Of a DNA stretch of 64,000 nt, positions 50,816 to 62,204 are shown in pieces. Position 1 is the first letter of the stretch. Every line of letters starts with the position of its first letter. This stretch comes from Leptospira tipperaryensis (lineage in GTDB: Bacteria > Spirochaetota > Leptospiria > Leptospirales > Leptospiraceae). The DNA lies in contig NZ_CP015217.1 of the NCBI RefSeq assembly GCF_001729245.1, positions 2,594,001-2,658,000 on the forward strand, written 5' to 3'. The notes beneath the pieces are model-generated. The model ran no database searches, was not told the DNA's origin, and saw nothing but the letters and a program-made list of their open reading frames with translations. The position numbers were made by a program, and so were the translations under genes.

Positions 50816-51574
50816 GTGAACCGCCGTTTTTTTCGTCTCTCCCTATTCTCCATTCTGGCTCTGAGCCTCTTCGGAAGTCTTACGGATCTTCCTTCGGCTC
50901 CCGTCAAAAGAGACGAAGACGAAATCAGCCGGGTTCTGATCTTGGAAAAGATACTCTCCGATTGGAAGCAATACAATCTTTTTCTTGTGGATTCCTTCGA
51001 TGGAGAAAGGCCCTGGGAAATCTATCGAGGTGTTTCTTTTTTAAACGAGATCCGTTTCAATTCTCAGATCCCTTCCAATTCCGCTTTTTTGAAAGAAAGA
51101 GAATGTTATCCAACGCTCGCTCCGGCAAACGACTATCGATCGATGATGGTACAGACCTTTTTTGAAAATCCAAAACACGCGCATCTGGAGATTCGTCCAA
51201 AGGAAAAGATTCGTCTTCCAATCGGCGCTCCTACTCGGATCTTTTTTTGGATGTATGCTTCTTCCCAAAATGCAAAGATTGAATTGGTCCTCCATCAATA
51301 TCGCTCCAAAGAAATCGTGATCGAACTTTCGGATTTGAGTTTTGACGGTTGGAAAAGGATCGAGAAGAAGTTGGAGATTCCGGCGAGAAACACAAGACTC
51401 AATCGAAGTCTGCGTTATCCGTTCGAAATTGCGGCGATCCGATTGATCCCCGGACCTTTTCAAAAAAAGGGAGAATTTGTTTTCTACATCGATCGGATGG
51501 GACTTCTCATCGATACGAGGGACGAAGCGTATCCGGGAGCCGAGATCAAAGATAATTGGGGTACTGGTTTTTAA
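50816..51574 (+). CDS. FlaA-family flagellar filament outer-layer-like protein
   Basis: 252 residues from GTG 50816, with a signal peptide (LFSILALSLFGSL). It resembles spirochaetal FlaA sheath proteins: the jelly-roll segment TRIFFWMYASSQNAKIELVL, LSFDGWKRIEKKLEIP and the closing FVFYIDRMGLLID. FlaA proteins coat periplasmic flagella. The gene stands alone, away from other flagellar genes, between a coiled-coil gene and a convergent HAD gene (29-bp overlap), so it may be a paralogue with another envelope role. Confidence 0.68.
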   Translation: MNRRFFRLSLFSILALSLFGSLTDLPSAPVKRDEDEISRVLILEKILSDWKQYNLFLVDSFDGERPWEIYRGVSFLNEIRFNSQIPSNSAFLKERECYPTLAPANDYRSMMVQTFFENPKHAHLEIRPKEKIRLPIGAPTRIFFWMYASSQNAKIELVLHQYRSKEIVIELSDLSFDGWKRIEKKLEIPARNTRLNRSLRYPFEIAAIRLIPGPFQKKGEFVFYIDRMGLLIDTRDEAYPGAEIKDNWGTGF

Positions 51575-52163
51575 AAAATTCCTCGAGCTCCGATGGAGTT
51601 TTCGGACTAAATCGAAACGTGTCCCAACCCATATAACCCGCGGCTTCCACGTTAGTCGCGTTATCATCGATCAAAACGTAACGCATTCCCGGATAATCTG
51701 TTTGGATCCACTGAAAGTATTCTTCCGCGGGTTTTCGGGTTCCGAGTTCGCAGGAAAAATAGAGTTGATCGAATTGGGAAAAAACTTCCTGCATTTCGGG
51801 AAATTTTTGAAGTTCCTTATACCAGATGGAATAGTTACTCGCGAGAACGAGTTTGTTTCCGTTCGCCTTCAGTAGTTTTACGATGCTCACACTTTCCGAA
51901 ATCAACCGAACTTTGTGGAACATCAATTCTTTGATCTTGCGAGGGTCCGGGAGATCGGTTTCCCTATATTCGGGAAGATAGAATCTTTCGAAAAATTCTT
52001 CTTCTTCGATATGCCCTTTTTCAAATTCGATAAAGGCGTTTCTTTCTCTTCCCTGAATGAATTTTTCTCTCGATTCGCTGGGAAGTATTTTATAAAGTGC
52101 AGAATGAAAGGGATCCTTGATCAAGGTATCCATCAGATCAAAAGCAAATAGAACTCCGCTCAT
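51546..52163 (-). CDS. HAD-superfamily hydrolase with altered motif I
   Basis: About 205 residues from ATG 52163. HAD motifs: motif I FAFDLMDTLI, motif II LVLASNYS, motif III GTRKPAEEYF and motif IV YVLIDDNATNVEAA. In motif I the second Asp of DxD is Met (DLMDT), a variant known in some plant/bacterial HAD proteins; activity may still be possible. Its start faces kdtA with only 6 bp between the two ATGs. Confidence 0.8.
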   Translation of the reverse strand: MSGVLFAFDLMDTLIKDPFHSALYKILPSESREKFIQGRERNAFIEFEKGHIEEEEFFERFYLPEYRETDLPDPRKIKELMFHKVRLISESVSIVKLLKANGNKLVLASNYSIWYKELQKFPEMQEVFSQFDQLYFSCELGTRKPAEEYFQWIQTDYPGMRYVLIDDNATNVEAAGYMGWDTFRFSPKTPSELEEFFKNQYPNYL

Positions 52164-52169
52164 AAACCA

Positions 52170-53426
52170 ATGATTTTTCTCTATCAAATCCTGACGATCT
52201 TTCTTCGTATCTTTATCGTTCCTCTTTTTCTGTTATTTCCTGCCGGAAGAATTTTCCTAAAAAAGAGAAAGGAAGATCGAAAAAGAATTCTTTCCAAACC
52301 CTTTGAGTCTCAAGGAAAAAAAGTGATTTGGCTCCACGCGGCTTCGGTTGGAGAACTGGATCAGTGCAGAGCCTTGGCTCTTGAATTTCGGAAAAAAGAT
52401 CCTTCCGCATTTTTGATTCAATCCGTTTTTTCAGAGAGCGTAAGAGATTCTCAGTTGGAAGCCTTTCCCGCAGACGAAACCTTTCGTCTTCCGATCGATA
52501 CTCCCTTTGGATACAACTGGATCTTACGACACTTTCATCCCAAGGTTCTTGTTCTTATGGCCTGGGACACTTGGCCGAATCTGATTTTATCCGCGAATCG
52601 ATCGGGAACCAAGGTCGTTTTAGGTTCGGCCGTAATAGGAAGCCGTAAAAAAGGAATTTTAGGAATGTTGACAAAATCCGTTTTTCAGCGTTTAAGCGGA
52701 ATCTATCCTTCTCACGAAAGTTTTTACGATTCGTTTCGTTCCCTTGTGCCGGAAAGAATTCCCGTAAAAGTTTTAGGCGATACAAGGTTCGATACGGTTC
52801 TAAAAAAAATAGAGGACAACAAAAAGGAATTTTCAAGACCTAAAAATTATCCATATTCGAAAATCATACTATTTGCATCCACTTACGAACCCTGCGAAGA
52901 ACTTCTTGTTTCCTTTTACAAACTCGCGAGAGAAAAACAACCGAATTTGTTAAACGAATTTGCCTTCTGGATATTCCCCCACAAAACCTCCCCCGAGAGA
53001 ATCACTTCCATAGAACACAGATTGCAGGACGCAAAGATGGAGTACCAGACCTGGACTTCCACTCCTTACGAGAAGATGAGCGCTCAAACGATCGTCTTTG
53101 ACGTTTTGGGAATTCTGGCGTTTGCGTATCAAGCAGTGGACTTTGCCTATGTCGGCGGGGCGCTTCACAACCGTGTCCACAATGTTTTGGAACCGGCGAC
53201 CTTCGGCCTTCCTCTGATGACAGGTCCTAAAATTTCCAATTCTCCGGAGGCGACGATCTTAAACAAAACCGGAGGTTTGTTTGTTGTCTCCAAACCGGAG
53301 GATATATTAAGAATTTTGAATTTTCCTCAGGAAAAAATCGCTAAGATCCGAAAACAGAACTCGGAGTTTGTTCAACAAGGTCGAGGCGCGGCGGAAAGAT
53401 TGTACGAAGAGATCCAAAAGTTATAA
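52170..53426 (+). CDS. kdtA: 3-deoxy-D-manno-octulosonic acid (Kdo) transferase KdtA/WaaA
   Basis: Adds Kdo from CMP-Kdo to lipid A precursor, essential for lipopolysaccharide core. 418 residues with an N-terminal membrane anchor (ILTIFLRIFIVPLFLLFP), VIWLHAASVGELDQ (acceptor-side catalytic Glu region), LVLMAWDTWPNLI, GDTRFDTV, and VGGALHNRVHNVLEPATFGLP. ATG 52170, 6 bp from the divergent HAD gene start; any promoter and ribosome-binding signals overlap the HAD coding sequence. Confidence 0.93.
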   Translation: MIFLYQILTIFLRIFIVPLFLLFPAGRIFLKKRKEDRKRILSKPFESQGKKVIWLHAASVGELDQCRALALEFRKKDPSAFLIQSVFSESVRDSQLEAFPADETFRLPIDTPFGYNWILRHFHPKVLVLMAWDTWPNLILSANRSGTKVVLGSAVIGSRKKGILGMLTKSVFQRLSGIYPSHESFYDSFRSLVPERIPVKVLGDTRFDTVLKKIEDNKKEFSRPKNYPYSKIILFASTYEPCEELLVSFYKLAREKQPNLLNEFAFWIFPHKTSPERITSIEHRLQDAKMEYQTWTSTPYEKMSAQTIVFDVLGILAFAYQAVDFAYVGGALHNRVHNVLEPATFGLPLMTGPKISNSPEATILNKTGGLFVVSKPEDILRILNFPQEKIAKIRKQNSEFVQQGRGAAERLYEEIQKL

Positions 53427-53441
53427 TAGAATCTCATTTTG

Positions 53442-53602
53442 TCGTAGTTCCTACATTTTCCGTAATTCAAAAGATGGCCCCCGCCCGATTTTGGGTGGAG
53501 GTGGCGGGCCTTGTGGGAAATTTCGGGCAAATTTTCCTATATCAGAAAATCAAACTTTTTGCAAGGAAAATTGTTTCGGCGGATTTGTAGGAACTCCTAC
53601 AT
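53442..53602. repeat. Intergenic repeat element with paired GTAG..CTAC palindromes and GC hairpin
   Basis: Between kdtA and the next gene: GTAGTTCCTACATTTT (from 53444) and TGTAGGA-AC-TCCTACATTT (53586-53601, perfect 7-bp arms) bracket a GC-rich foldback (GGCCCCCGCC about 53474 with GGCGGGCC about 53503). This composite looks like an interspersed intergenic repeat; related words are at about 3691 and 59089. Confidence 0.55.
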
Positions 53603-53667
53603 TTCTATGGAACGGAAATGCGTTGCTCCTCGGGCCAATCATCAGATCAAGGACGCCCGCATGGGTG

Positions 53668-54630
53668 TCAGATTACTTCCATTCTCTTTTTCAAAATTCT
53701 CAAGATCGTATTCTGAATGTCTCGCATCAAAAAATCCCCCCAGAAGGATGCGTAAAAATTAAAATGAGTCGAAAGACGATACTTGCTTCGGAGGTGTAAG
53801 ATTATTTTTTGTTTTTCGTTCAGGCCGGCGCCGTTTGGATATTCCAATTCGTATTCTCCTTGGAGAGCGTCGAAATAAGCTCCGCCGGGAACGACATGAG
53901 CGTCTAACGTAGTGAGTGGTGTAAGATTTGGATCGGCCTTGATCTCGAATTTTAATCGCGATTGGGGTTTCCATTCTGTGATCGTTTCGTAAAAGAAAAG
54001 TCCCTTTTCGAATTTGGCTTCTCGGATTCCACCGACACCTTCGTGAGAAAGTGTGGCCTCGATCGGTCTTGGAAACCCCATCTTGTAGAAAAAACCTTCC
54101 TCCGTTTTTTCAAGTTCGGAAATTCGAATGATATTCTTCCAGACGGTTTCCGGTTTTGCTTTCACTTCGATACTCGTTTCTACCATACGAATCTCATTCG
54201 GTAACTCCCAATGAGATTCTAAATATCCCGAGATAAGAGGAAGTGAAAGAATGCCTAACGCGCCCAGAAAATTCATCCGATTTTCCGGAAAGACGTAATA
54301 CCAGATTCCGACCGCGATCCCTCCCACGCTCGACAATACGAGATAGATCGGAAGCCCCATGATCAGGCAGATCATTCCTTCCCAGTTTACGATAAACGAA
54401 AGAAGCATCGAAATCGTCGTAGGCAACCAAGGAAAGAATATGGAACGTGGTCTTTCCTTTTCGGCCCAATAGACGCTGATCACTCCGATCAAAAACGGTA
54501 ATATAAAAACTCCTCCGTAGGCCATCGTGATTCCTAAATTTTTTAAGGATTCAATTCTGATAATATACTGAACAGCGGTTGCGTAAAAGACTGAGAAGAG
54601 TGCGGGAATCAGAAAGGACCTAAGTTTCAT
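53668..54630 (-). CDS. Membrane protein with C-terminal SRPBCC-like domain
   Basis: 320 residues. Four to five hydrophobic helices occupy residues 5-145, then a soluble domain (about 148-320) that looks like the SRPBCC/polyketide-cyclase hydrophobic-pocket fold: VETSIEVKAKPETVWKNIIRI, GGIREAKFEKGLFFYETITEW and a C-terminal long helix. These bind hydrophobic ligands; the ligand is unknown. ATG 54630. No operon partner. Confidence 0.75.
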   Translation of the reverse strand: MKLRSFLIPALFSVFYATAVQYIIRIESLKNLGITMAYGGVFILPFLIGVISVYWAEKERPRSIFFPWLPTTISMLLSFIVNWEGMICLIMGLPIYLVLSSVGGIAVGIWYYVFPENRMNFLGALGILSLPLISGYLESHWELPNEIRMVETSIEVKAKPETVWKNIIRISELEKTEEGFFYKMGFPRPIEATLSHEGVGGIREAKFEKGLFFYETITEWKPQSRLKFEIKADPNLTPLTTLDAHVVPGGAYFDALQGEYELEYPNGAGLNEKQKIILHLRSKYRLSTHFNFYASFWGDFLMRDIQNTILRILKKRMEVI

Positions 54631-54838
54631 AGGGTTTAGAAAGAACTTCTTTCCCAGATTTGCAAGTGAGAAAGTGGAGCGCGGATCGAACTGGAGATGG
54701 GAATTCCAACACGATTCCGCCAGATTCTAATCTGGATCCGATTTTCAAGGAGTTCCCTTTTTTTTGTTCGGATCTTTTTTGCAGATTTTTTTTTCATTTC
54801 CGGATTCTGTTCTGCCGCTAAGGAGAACCGTTTCGAGT

Positions 54839-55366
54839 ATGGACGTTCTTTTACTTTCTTCCCAGAAAAAGATTCTTTCCGCTCTGAATGAAGGCGAGGT
54901 CGGGTCGGATTCTCTTTTGATTCCGATGAGTTACTGGAATCGTTTAGACAAAATTCAAAAGAAGGCTCTGCCTCGGAAACTTCCTCTTCTTCTGATGAGA
55001 TACACGAAATACCTCGCTTCCCTGAATCGTCTTCATTGGAAAGCGGGTAAGATCAAATACAATTGGGGAGTTGGCGATCTGAAGAAAATGACAATTCATG
55101 TGAATTCGGGAGTTTGGGCGGTTCTGGGGGCTTTGGCGGCGGCCCACGGTGTTTCCAGGTGTTTTCTTTTTAACTATCTCTTGTGGTTGGAAGACGTCGG
55201 TGTTGGGGATTCTATCGTTGAAACGATGAATCGAGGAGTTCCTCAGTTCCATACCGTCTACCAAATGACATGGACTTTAAATCTACGGAAAAATCAAATC
55301 TCCCGTGACTTACACTTCGAACCGAACCCGATCACAAGCGAATCTCTCCCGGATCCCTTTCCCTAA
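54839..55366 (+). CDS. DUF1564 family protein (Leptospira-specific)
   Basis: About 175 residues from ATG 54839. The body matches the repeatedly duplicated Leptospira DUF1564 family: SLLIPMSYWNRLDKIQKKAL, LLLMRYTKYLASLNRLHWKA, IHVNSGVWAVLGALAAAHG, RCFLFNYLLWLEDVGVGDSI and NRGVPQFHTVYQMTW. Function unknown; the small helical layout could suit a DNA-binding or toxin-antitoxin-like role but this is speculation. It is followed by an inverted repeat and a hairpin that may be part of the same duplicated unit. Confidence 0.88.
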   Translation: MDVLLLSSQKKILSALNEGEVGSDSLLIPMSYWNRLDKIQKKALPRKLPLLLMRYTKYLASLNRLHWKAGKIKYNWGVGDLKKMTIHVNSGVWAVLGALAAAHGVSRCFLFNYLLWLEDVGVGDSIVETMNRGVPQFHTVYQMTWTLNLRKNQISRDLHFEPNPITSESLPDPFP

Positions 55367-55430
55367 AAGACGCCCCTCCTAAGCAAATTCAAAAATCCAG
55401 GGTCTCCAACGCGTGAGTGATCGATGCGGA

Positions 55431-55490
55431 GTCAAGTTATTGCTTCGAAATCCAAGACGATCCTCAATCGGTATCATTCAATAACTTGAC
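55431..55490. repeat. 12-bp perfect inverted repeat downstream of DUF1564
   Basis: GTCAAGTTATTG (55431-55442) and CAATAACTTGAC (55479-55490) with a 36-nt loop. GCGGAG-type words flank both arms. Function unknown. Confidence 0.6.
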
Positions 55491-55507
55491 TGAAGCGGAG
55501 AGCGCGA

Positions 55508-55524
55508 CCTTCGCATCGCGAAGG
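55508..55524. repeat. Perfect 7-bp GC hairpin
   Basis: CCTTCGC-ATC-GCGAAGG, between the inverted repeat and the hppA terminator. It lacks a U-tract. Confidence 0.5.
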
Positions 55525-55542
55525 CACGCCCGCGAAAATAAA

Positions 55543-55578
55543 AAAGCCCTTCCCGCTTTTTTTCGCGAAAAGGGCTTT
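55543..55578 (-). terminator. Rho-independent terminator of hppA
   Basis: On the minus strand AAAGCCCTT and AAGGGCTTT pair over 9 bp around a loop with TTCGCG, followed by TTTATTTT. It lies 30 bp beyond the hppA stop. Confidence 0.88.
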
Positions 55579-55607
55579 CCCAAGTTTTAGAATCGAATTC
55601 TAAAATT

Positions 55608-57746
<2,139 letters not shown>

Positions 57747-57747
57747 C

Positions 57748-58956
<1,209 letters not shown>

Positions 58957-59088
58957 TTTTTTCGTATTCTATAACCCCAAATAAAAAATCGTCTCTAAAA
59001 TAGAATCGAGACTTTATTAGAAAAATAGCCAAAATCGAAATCTCTGATCCGGAATCGAGTTTTTTTTGGAAATATTTAATTTCGAAAA

Positions 59089-59102
59089 GTAGGAACTCGT
59101 AC
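59089..59102. repeat. GTAGGAACTCGTAC, near-copy of the intergenic repeat word
   Basis: Differs by one base from GTAGGAACTCCTAC of the element near 53587. Lies in the AT-rich gap (58957-59232) that also carries an extended -10-like TG-A-TATAAG (59209-59217) for the lipoprotein operon. Confidence 0.4.
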
Positions 59103-59232
59103 GATTCCCTTCGGGTCTTTTTTAGCGTAAGAAGAATTTTCAAAAAATAAGATATTCCTTTTTTTATAAAAAATACAAATTCTTCTGTCTTAAAATTTTA
59201 TAAAGAAGTGATATAAGGCTTAGGGGGAATTT

Positions 59233-59748
59233 ATGATTTCAGAGTTTTTATTCCTAAAAGAACTTAGGTTTTACTCCGGCGCGTTTCTATTGGGAATCCT
59301 TCTCTCTTTCGGATGCACCGGAGTCAATATTATCAACTCTCCCGTAGGCCCGGAAGAAATCAATACAAACCCTACTCCCGCTTACGGACGCCCTTCTCTG
59401 GAACTTTTTTATAAGGGAGGAATGATCTATCACAACGAATCCATTCCGGTTACCTTAACCGGAAATGCAAGAAGTATCGAACGAGGGGAAGCCTGTTCTC
59501 GATCGGTTCTGTCTTTGTTCGCGTGGGGAGATTCTTCCATTCTCACCGCAACACAAAACGGAAACATTAAAAAAATTGCACATATAGAATACGAACACAC
59601 TGCGATCTTTGCGATCGTTTATCATAGTTTTTGCACGATCGTAACGGGAGAATCAAAACCGGCTCCGACCGTGGGAGAAGACGCTCAAAATTACAATTTG
59701 AATTCCGAAATCGTAAGAAAGAAAAAAAACAAAGGGGAATCAGAATGA
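59233..59748 (+). CDS. TRL-like family lipoprotein, first of the cluster
   Basis: 171 residues; lipobox LSFGC at about C28. AGGGGG 5 nt before ATG 59233 is a strong ribosome-binding site. The TRL-like pattern is clear: IERGEACSRSVLSLFAWGDSS, then NGNIKKIAHIEYEHT and a second Cys in YHSFCTIVTGE. The C-terminal 35 residues are a polar extension. TRL-like lipoproteins have no known function. The stop overlaps the next paralogue (ATGA). Confidence 0.8.
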   Translation: MISEFLFLKELRFYSGAFLLGILLSFGCTGVNIINSPVGPEEINTNPTPAYGRPSLELFYKGGMIYHNESIPVTLTGNARSIERGEACSRSVLSLFAWGDSSILTATQNGNIKKIAHIEYEHTAIFAIVYHSFCTIVTGESKPAPTVGEDAQNYNLNSEIVRKKKNKGESE

Positions 59749-60071
59749 AAAACAAAAGATCTCTTCTAATTATTATTTTTTCCTTACTTTTCTCCGTAAA
59801 CTGCGCGTCCGGTCCCGTTGGAGGTTTGCTCTTTACATACAACAAATATCCTGGACAAATCAATCCGGCTAACGACGTTAAGCCGGAAGCCGTCGCCGAA
59901 GGATGTATCCACAATATTTTAGGTTTGATCAGTTTCGGAAACGCGGGGGTTGGGTCCGTCGCCAAATCCAACGGCATTCAAAGAATATCGATGATCGATT
60001 TTAGCGCACTTCATATCTTCGCAATCGTCTATCGAAATCACTGCGTAATCGTTGCGGGAGAAAAAGGATGA
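59745..60071 (+). CDS. TRL-like family lipoprotein, second
   Basis: 108 residues; lipobox SVNC at about C20. Shares the layout of its neighbour: AEGCIHNILGLISFGNAGVG, NGIQRISMIDFSALH and the late Cys in YRNHCVIVAGE. ATG overlaps the previous stop by 4 bp, and its own stop overlaps the next start. Confidence 0.8.
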   Translation: MKNKRSLLIIIFSLLFSVNCASGPVGGLLFTYNKYPGQINPANDVKPEAVAEGCIHNILGLISFGNAGVGSVAKSNGIQRISMIDFSALHIFAIVYRNHCVIVAGEKG

Positions 60072-60430
60072 AACAAGTTCTTAAAAGAAATCGAATCTTT
60101 CTCTTCTGCTCCGCCTTTCTGATTCTGCATTTCTCAAATTGTATCGCGACGTCAGAACCGGCGCTTTTGTTTTCTTACAATACACAGCACATTCTTTCCA
60201 AAAGTAACGGAAGTCTAATCTCCTCGGCGAGAGTTTTAAAAAAAGGAGAAAGTTGTTCCTATGCAATCTCTCTTTTCTATTACAATACAACCTATCGCGG
60301 GCCCAAAAATAGCGTAACAGAAATTGCCAAGGACTTTGGAATTGAAAAAATCGCGGTAGTCGACTACGCAACCTTTAGTTTCTTAGGTCCGGTCTTTTAT
60401 AAAAACTGCGTCGTCGTTTGGGGAGAATAA
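60068..60430 (+). CDS. TRL-like family lipoprotein, third
   Basis: 120 residues; lipobox HFSNC at about C25. Conserved core KKGESCSYAISLFYY, FGIEKIAVVDYATF and YKNCVVVWGE. Starts in an ATGA overlap. The Asp of the GD motif is lost, so this copy is more diverged. Confidence 0.78.
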   Translation: MKQVLKRNRIFLFCSAFLILHFSNCIATSEPALLFSYNTQHILSKSNGSLISSARVLKKGESCSYAISLFYYNTTYRGPKNSVTEIAKDFGIEKIAVVDYATFSFLGPVFYKNCVVVWGE

Positions 60431-60509
60431 TGCTACTGCCCGGAAAGCTCCGTGCGAGAATCAGTCGATCAAAATAAATCGCTCGATGTAACTTTCGATG
60501 ATTCGGCGT

Positions 60510-60721
60510 ATGTTTAAAATATAGTTATTAGGCAAAGCTTTTGTATTTCGATTTTCCTTTTTTCAAATTGCCGCTCCAGAGAGGACCAGGAGTACATTCC
60601 AATTTCCGAATACACTCAATTTAGATGCATTTGTTTCAATTCTAACTTAGAATTTCTCGAAATTACTTTTGTGATCTTCAACGATAAGAATAGGATAAAG
60701 ATTCATCTATCAAAACCCTAA
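60510..60721 (+). pseudogene. Decayed small lipoprotein gene
   Basis: ATG 60510 opens MFKI then hits TAG. A different frame from about 60518 to TAA 60719-60721 reads FCISIFLFSNCRSRE, a lipobox (FSNC), then about 45 further residues (EYIPISEYTQFRCICF ... KIHLSKP) with no valid start codon. This looks like a frameshifted copy of a short lipoprotein like its neighbours. The rest of the 348-bp gap (60431-60778) shows nothing else. Alternative: a chance open frame in AT-rich DNA. Confidence 0.4.
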
Positions 60722-60778
60722 TAAAAAATACTTTACTACATTCTATGCTTCAAGATCATTCTGAATCGAGAACCATCC

Positions 60779-61135
60779 ATGAAACAATCGATCTTTCTTT
60801 TATATCTCTTCCTTACGATTTATTTTTTTCATAGCTGTTCTTCGGATCATATTCTGCTTCAACCCGTTTTAACGGGAAACGAGAAGACGTTAGGCGATGT
60901 AAAAGGAAAAGCTTGCGGATTTGTAGGATTTCCCCTCCCTGTATTCACTCTTTTTCCGATTCATTACTTTATTCCGATCCGACAAACGTCGAAGATCGAA
61001 AGGGCATATCAAAATGCGTTAGAGCAGATTCCCGGAACAAAGTCGATTAAGAACATCAAAATAGAAGAATACTGGTTTTGGGGAATTGTCGGAACCTTCC
61101 AATGCCTTACCATCTCAGGAGAGGCTATTCAATGA
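60779..61135 (+). CDS. Small lipoprotein, TRL-related, fourth
   Basis: 118 residues; lipobox FFHSC at C20. Core pattern VKGKACGFVGFPLPVFTLFP, KIERAYQNALEQIPG, SIKNIKIEEYWFWGIVGTFQC, ending TISGEAI. The paired Cys and the KI-E strand match the TRL-like copies upstream, with a longer helix in between. It overlaps the next gene by ATGA. Confidence 0.72.
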   Translation: MKQSIFLLYLFLTIYFFHSCSSDHILLQPVLTGNEKTLGDVKGKACGFVGFPLPVFTLFPIHYFIPIRQTSKIERAYQNALEQIPGTKSIKNIKIEEYWFWGIVGTFQCLTISGEAIQ

Positions 61136-61464
61136 CTTCAAAAATGGGATCTTTTATTCTATTCCTTTTTCTTTTCATTTCGTGTATTTCAAATCCGGTT
61201 TTCATCGAGCAGAAGCAGATAACGGAAACCGAAGTCGTGAGTTCTCCGGCCTTTGCAAGAGAATGTGGAATCGTGTTATTGTATTTAATTCCGATCGATG
61301 TCAACGATCGATATTCAAGAGCCTATGCAAAATTAGTCGAACAAGCTAAAGACGGGGGGGTTTTAACCGAAATTAGAATCCAAGAATCCTGGTATTATCA
61401 GTTTTTAGGAACAAAATACTGCACGACGTTTACGGCCAAGGTGATTCGAGGAATCTCAAAATGA
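61132..61464 (+). CDS. Small lipoprotein, TRL-related, fifth
   Basis: 110 residues from ATG 61132; lipobox LFISC at about C17. Closest to the fourth copy: ARECGIVLLYLIPIDV, YSRAYAKLVEQAKD, TEIRIQESWYYQFLGTKYCTTF. Starts and ends with ATGA overlaps, so expressed as part of the same message. Confidence 0.72.
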   Translation: MTSKMGSFILFLFLFISCISNPVFIEQKQITETEVVSSPAFARECGIVLLYLIPIDVNDRYSRAYAKLVEQAKDGGVLTEIRIQESWYYQFLGTKYCTTFTAKVIRGISK

Positions 61465-62204
61465 AAATGATGCGCACAACATCTAGCCTATTCAATATGT
61501 CCTTTTTATTTTACAAAAAAAAGATCCTTTTACTTTTTTATCCTTTTTTGTTTTTCTTTTTCTTGAACTGTATCGCAATCCGAGTTTATATTCCCAAAAA
61601 AGGAACGAATGCGTTCGATATAGGAAACGTCGATACGATACCGCAGTTTGCAGTTCCAAACATCCATCCAAGCTTTGAAGTCATCGAATCACCGGAAACG
61701 ACTCGATATCTTTTTGCAATCAGAGATCCCTCTTTATTCTTCCTAGCTCCCCGCAAATTGGAAAACGAATATGGTTCTGTAAAAACTCTGATTCAAAGAG
61801 AACTGGATCGAAATCGAGACGAGTACAAAACCGATCGGCGTTTCAAAATTCATATTAAGAATTTTGAACTCAAGACGGAAGATCATTGTTTTTTTGGAAG
61901 CACGACTTCCGTAAAACTGGAAATCGACGTAAATCGAGTCGAAAAAGAAGAGAAAATTTTGGATTTCCGATTCGAAGATTCTATCGATTCCAATGTCACG
62001 GATTGTAACTTTGCTCTCGCCACAGGAACTATCGTCGGCTGGTTGATCTATATGCCTTATCTTGGATTCAGGGGAAACAGGGAAGATCAGCTCAATCAAC
62101 TCGGTCGAATTGCTCTATTAGAATTTTCTGAAAAACTAAAGTCTTCCGTCGAAAAATCGTCCTCTCCAAACCCGGATAAAAAAGTTAGGACTTCTCATCC
62201 ATGA
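61461..62204 (+). CDS. Lipoprotein of unknown function
   Basis: 247 residues, ATG 61461 in an ATGA overlap (a later ATG at 61497 is possible). Long hydrophobic stretch ILLLFYPFLFFFFLNC with lipobox FLNC at about C37. Mature part: VDTIPQFAVPNIHPSFEVIE, KIHIKNFELKTEDHCFFGS, VKLEIDVNRVEKEEKILDF and a possible helix with Gly (ALATGTIVGWLIYMPYLGF). The beta-rich middle resembles DUF4136/LptE-like or transport-accessory lipoproteins only loosely. Function unknown. Confidence 0.72.
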   Translation: MKMMRTTSSLFNMSFLFYKKKILLLFYPFLFFFFLNCIAIRVYIPKKGTNAFDIGNVDTIPQFAVPNIHPSFEVIESPETTRYLFAIRDPSLFFLAPRKLENEYGSVKTLIQRELDRNRDEYKTDRRFKIHIKNFELKTEDHCFFGSTTSVKLEIDVNRVEKEEKILDFRFEDSIDSNVTDCNFALATGTIVGWLIYMPYLGFRGNREDQLNQLGRIALLEFSEKLKSSVEKSSSPNPDKKVRTSHP

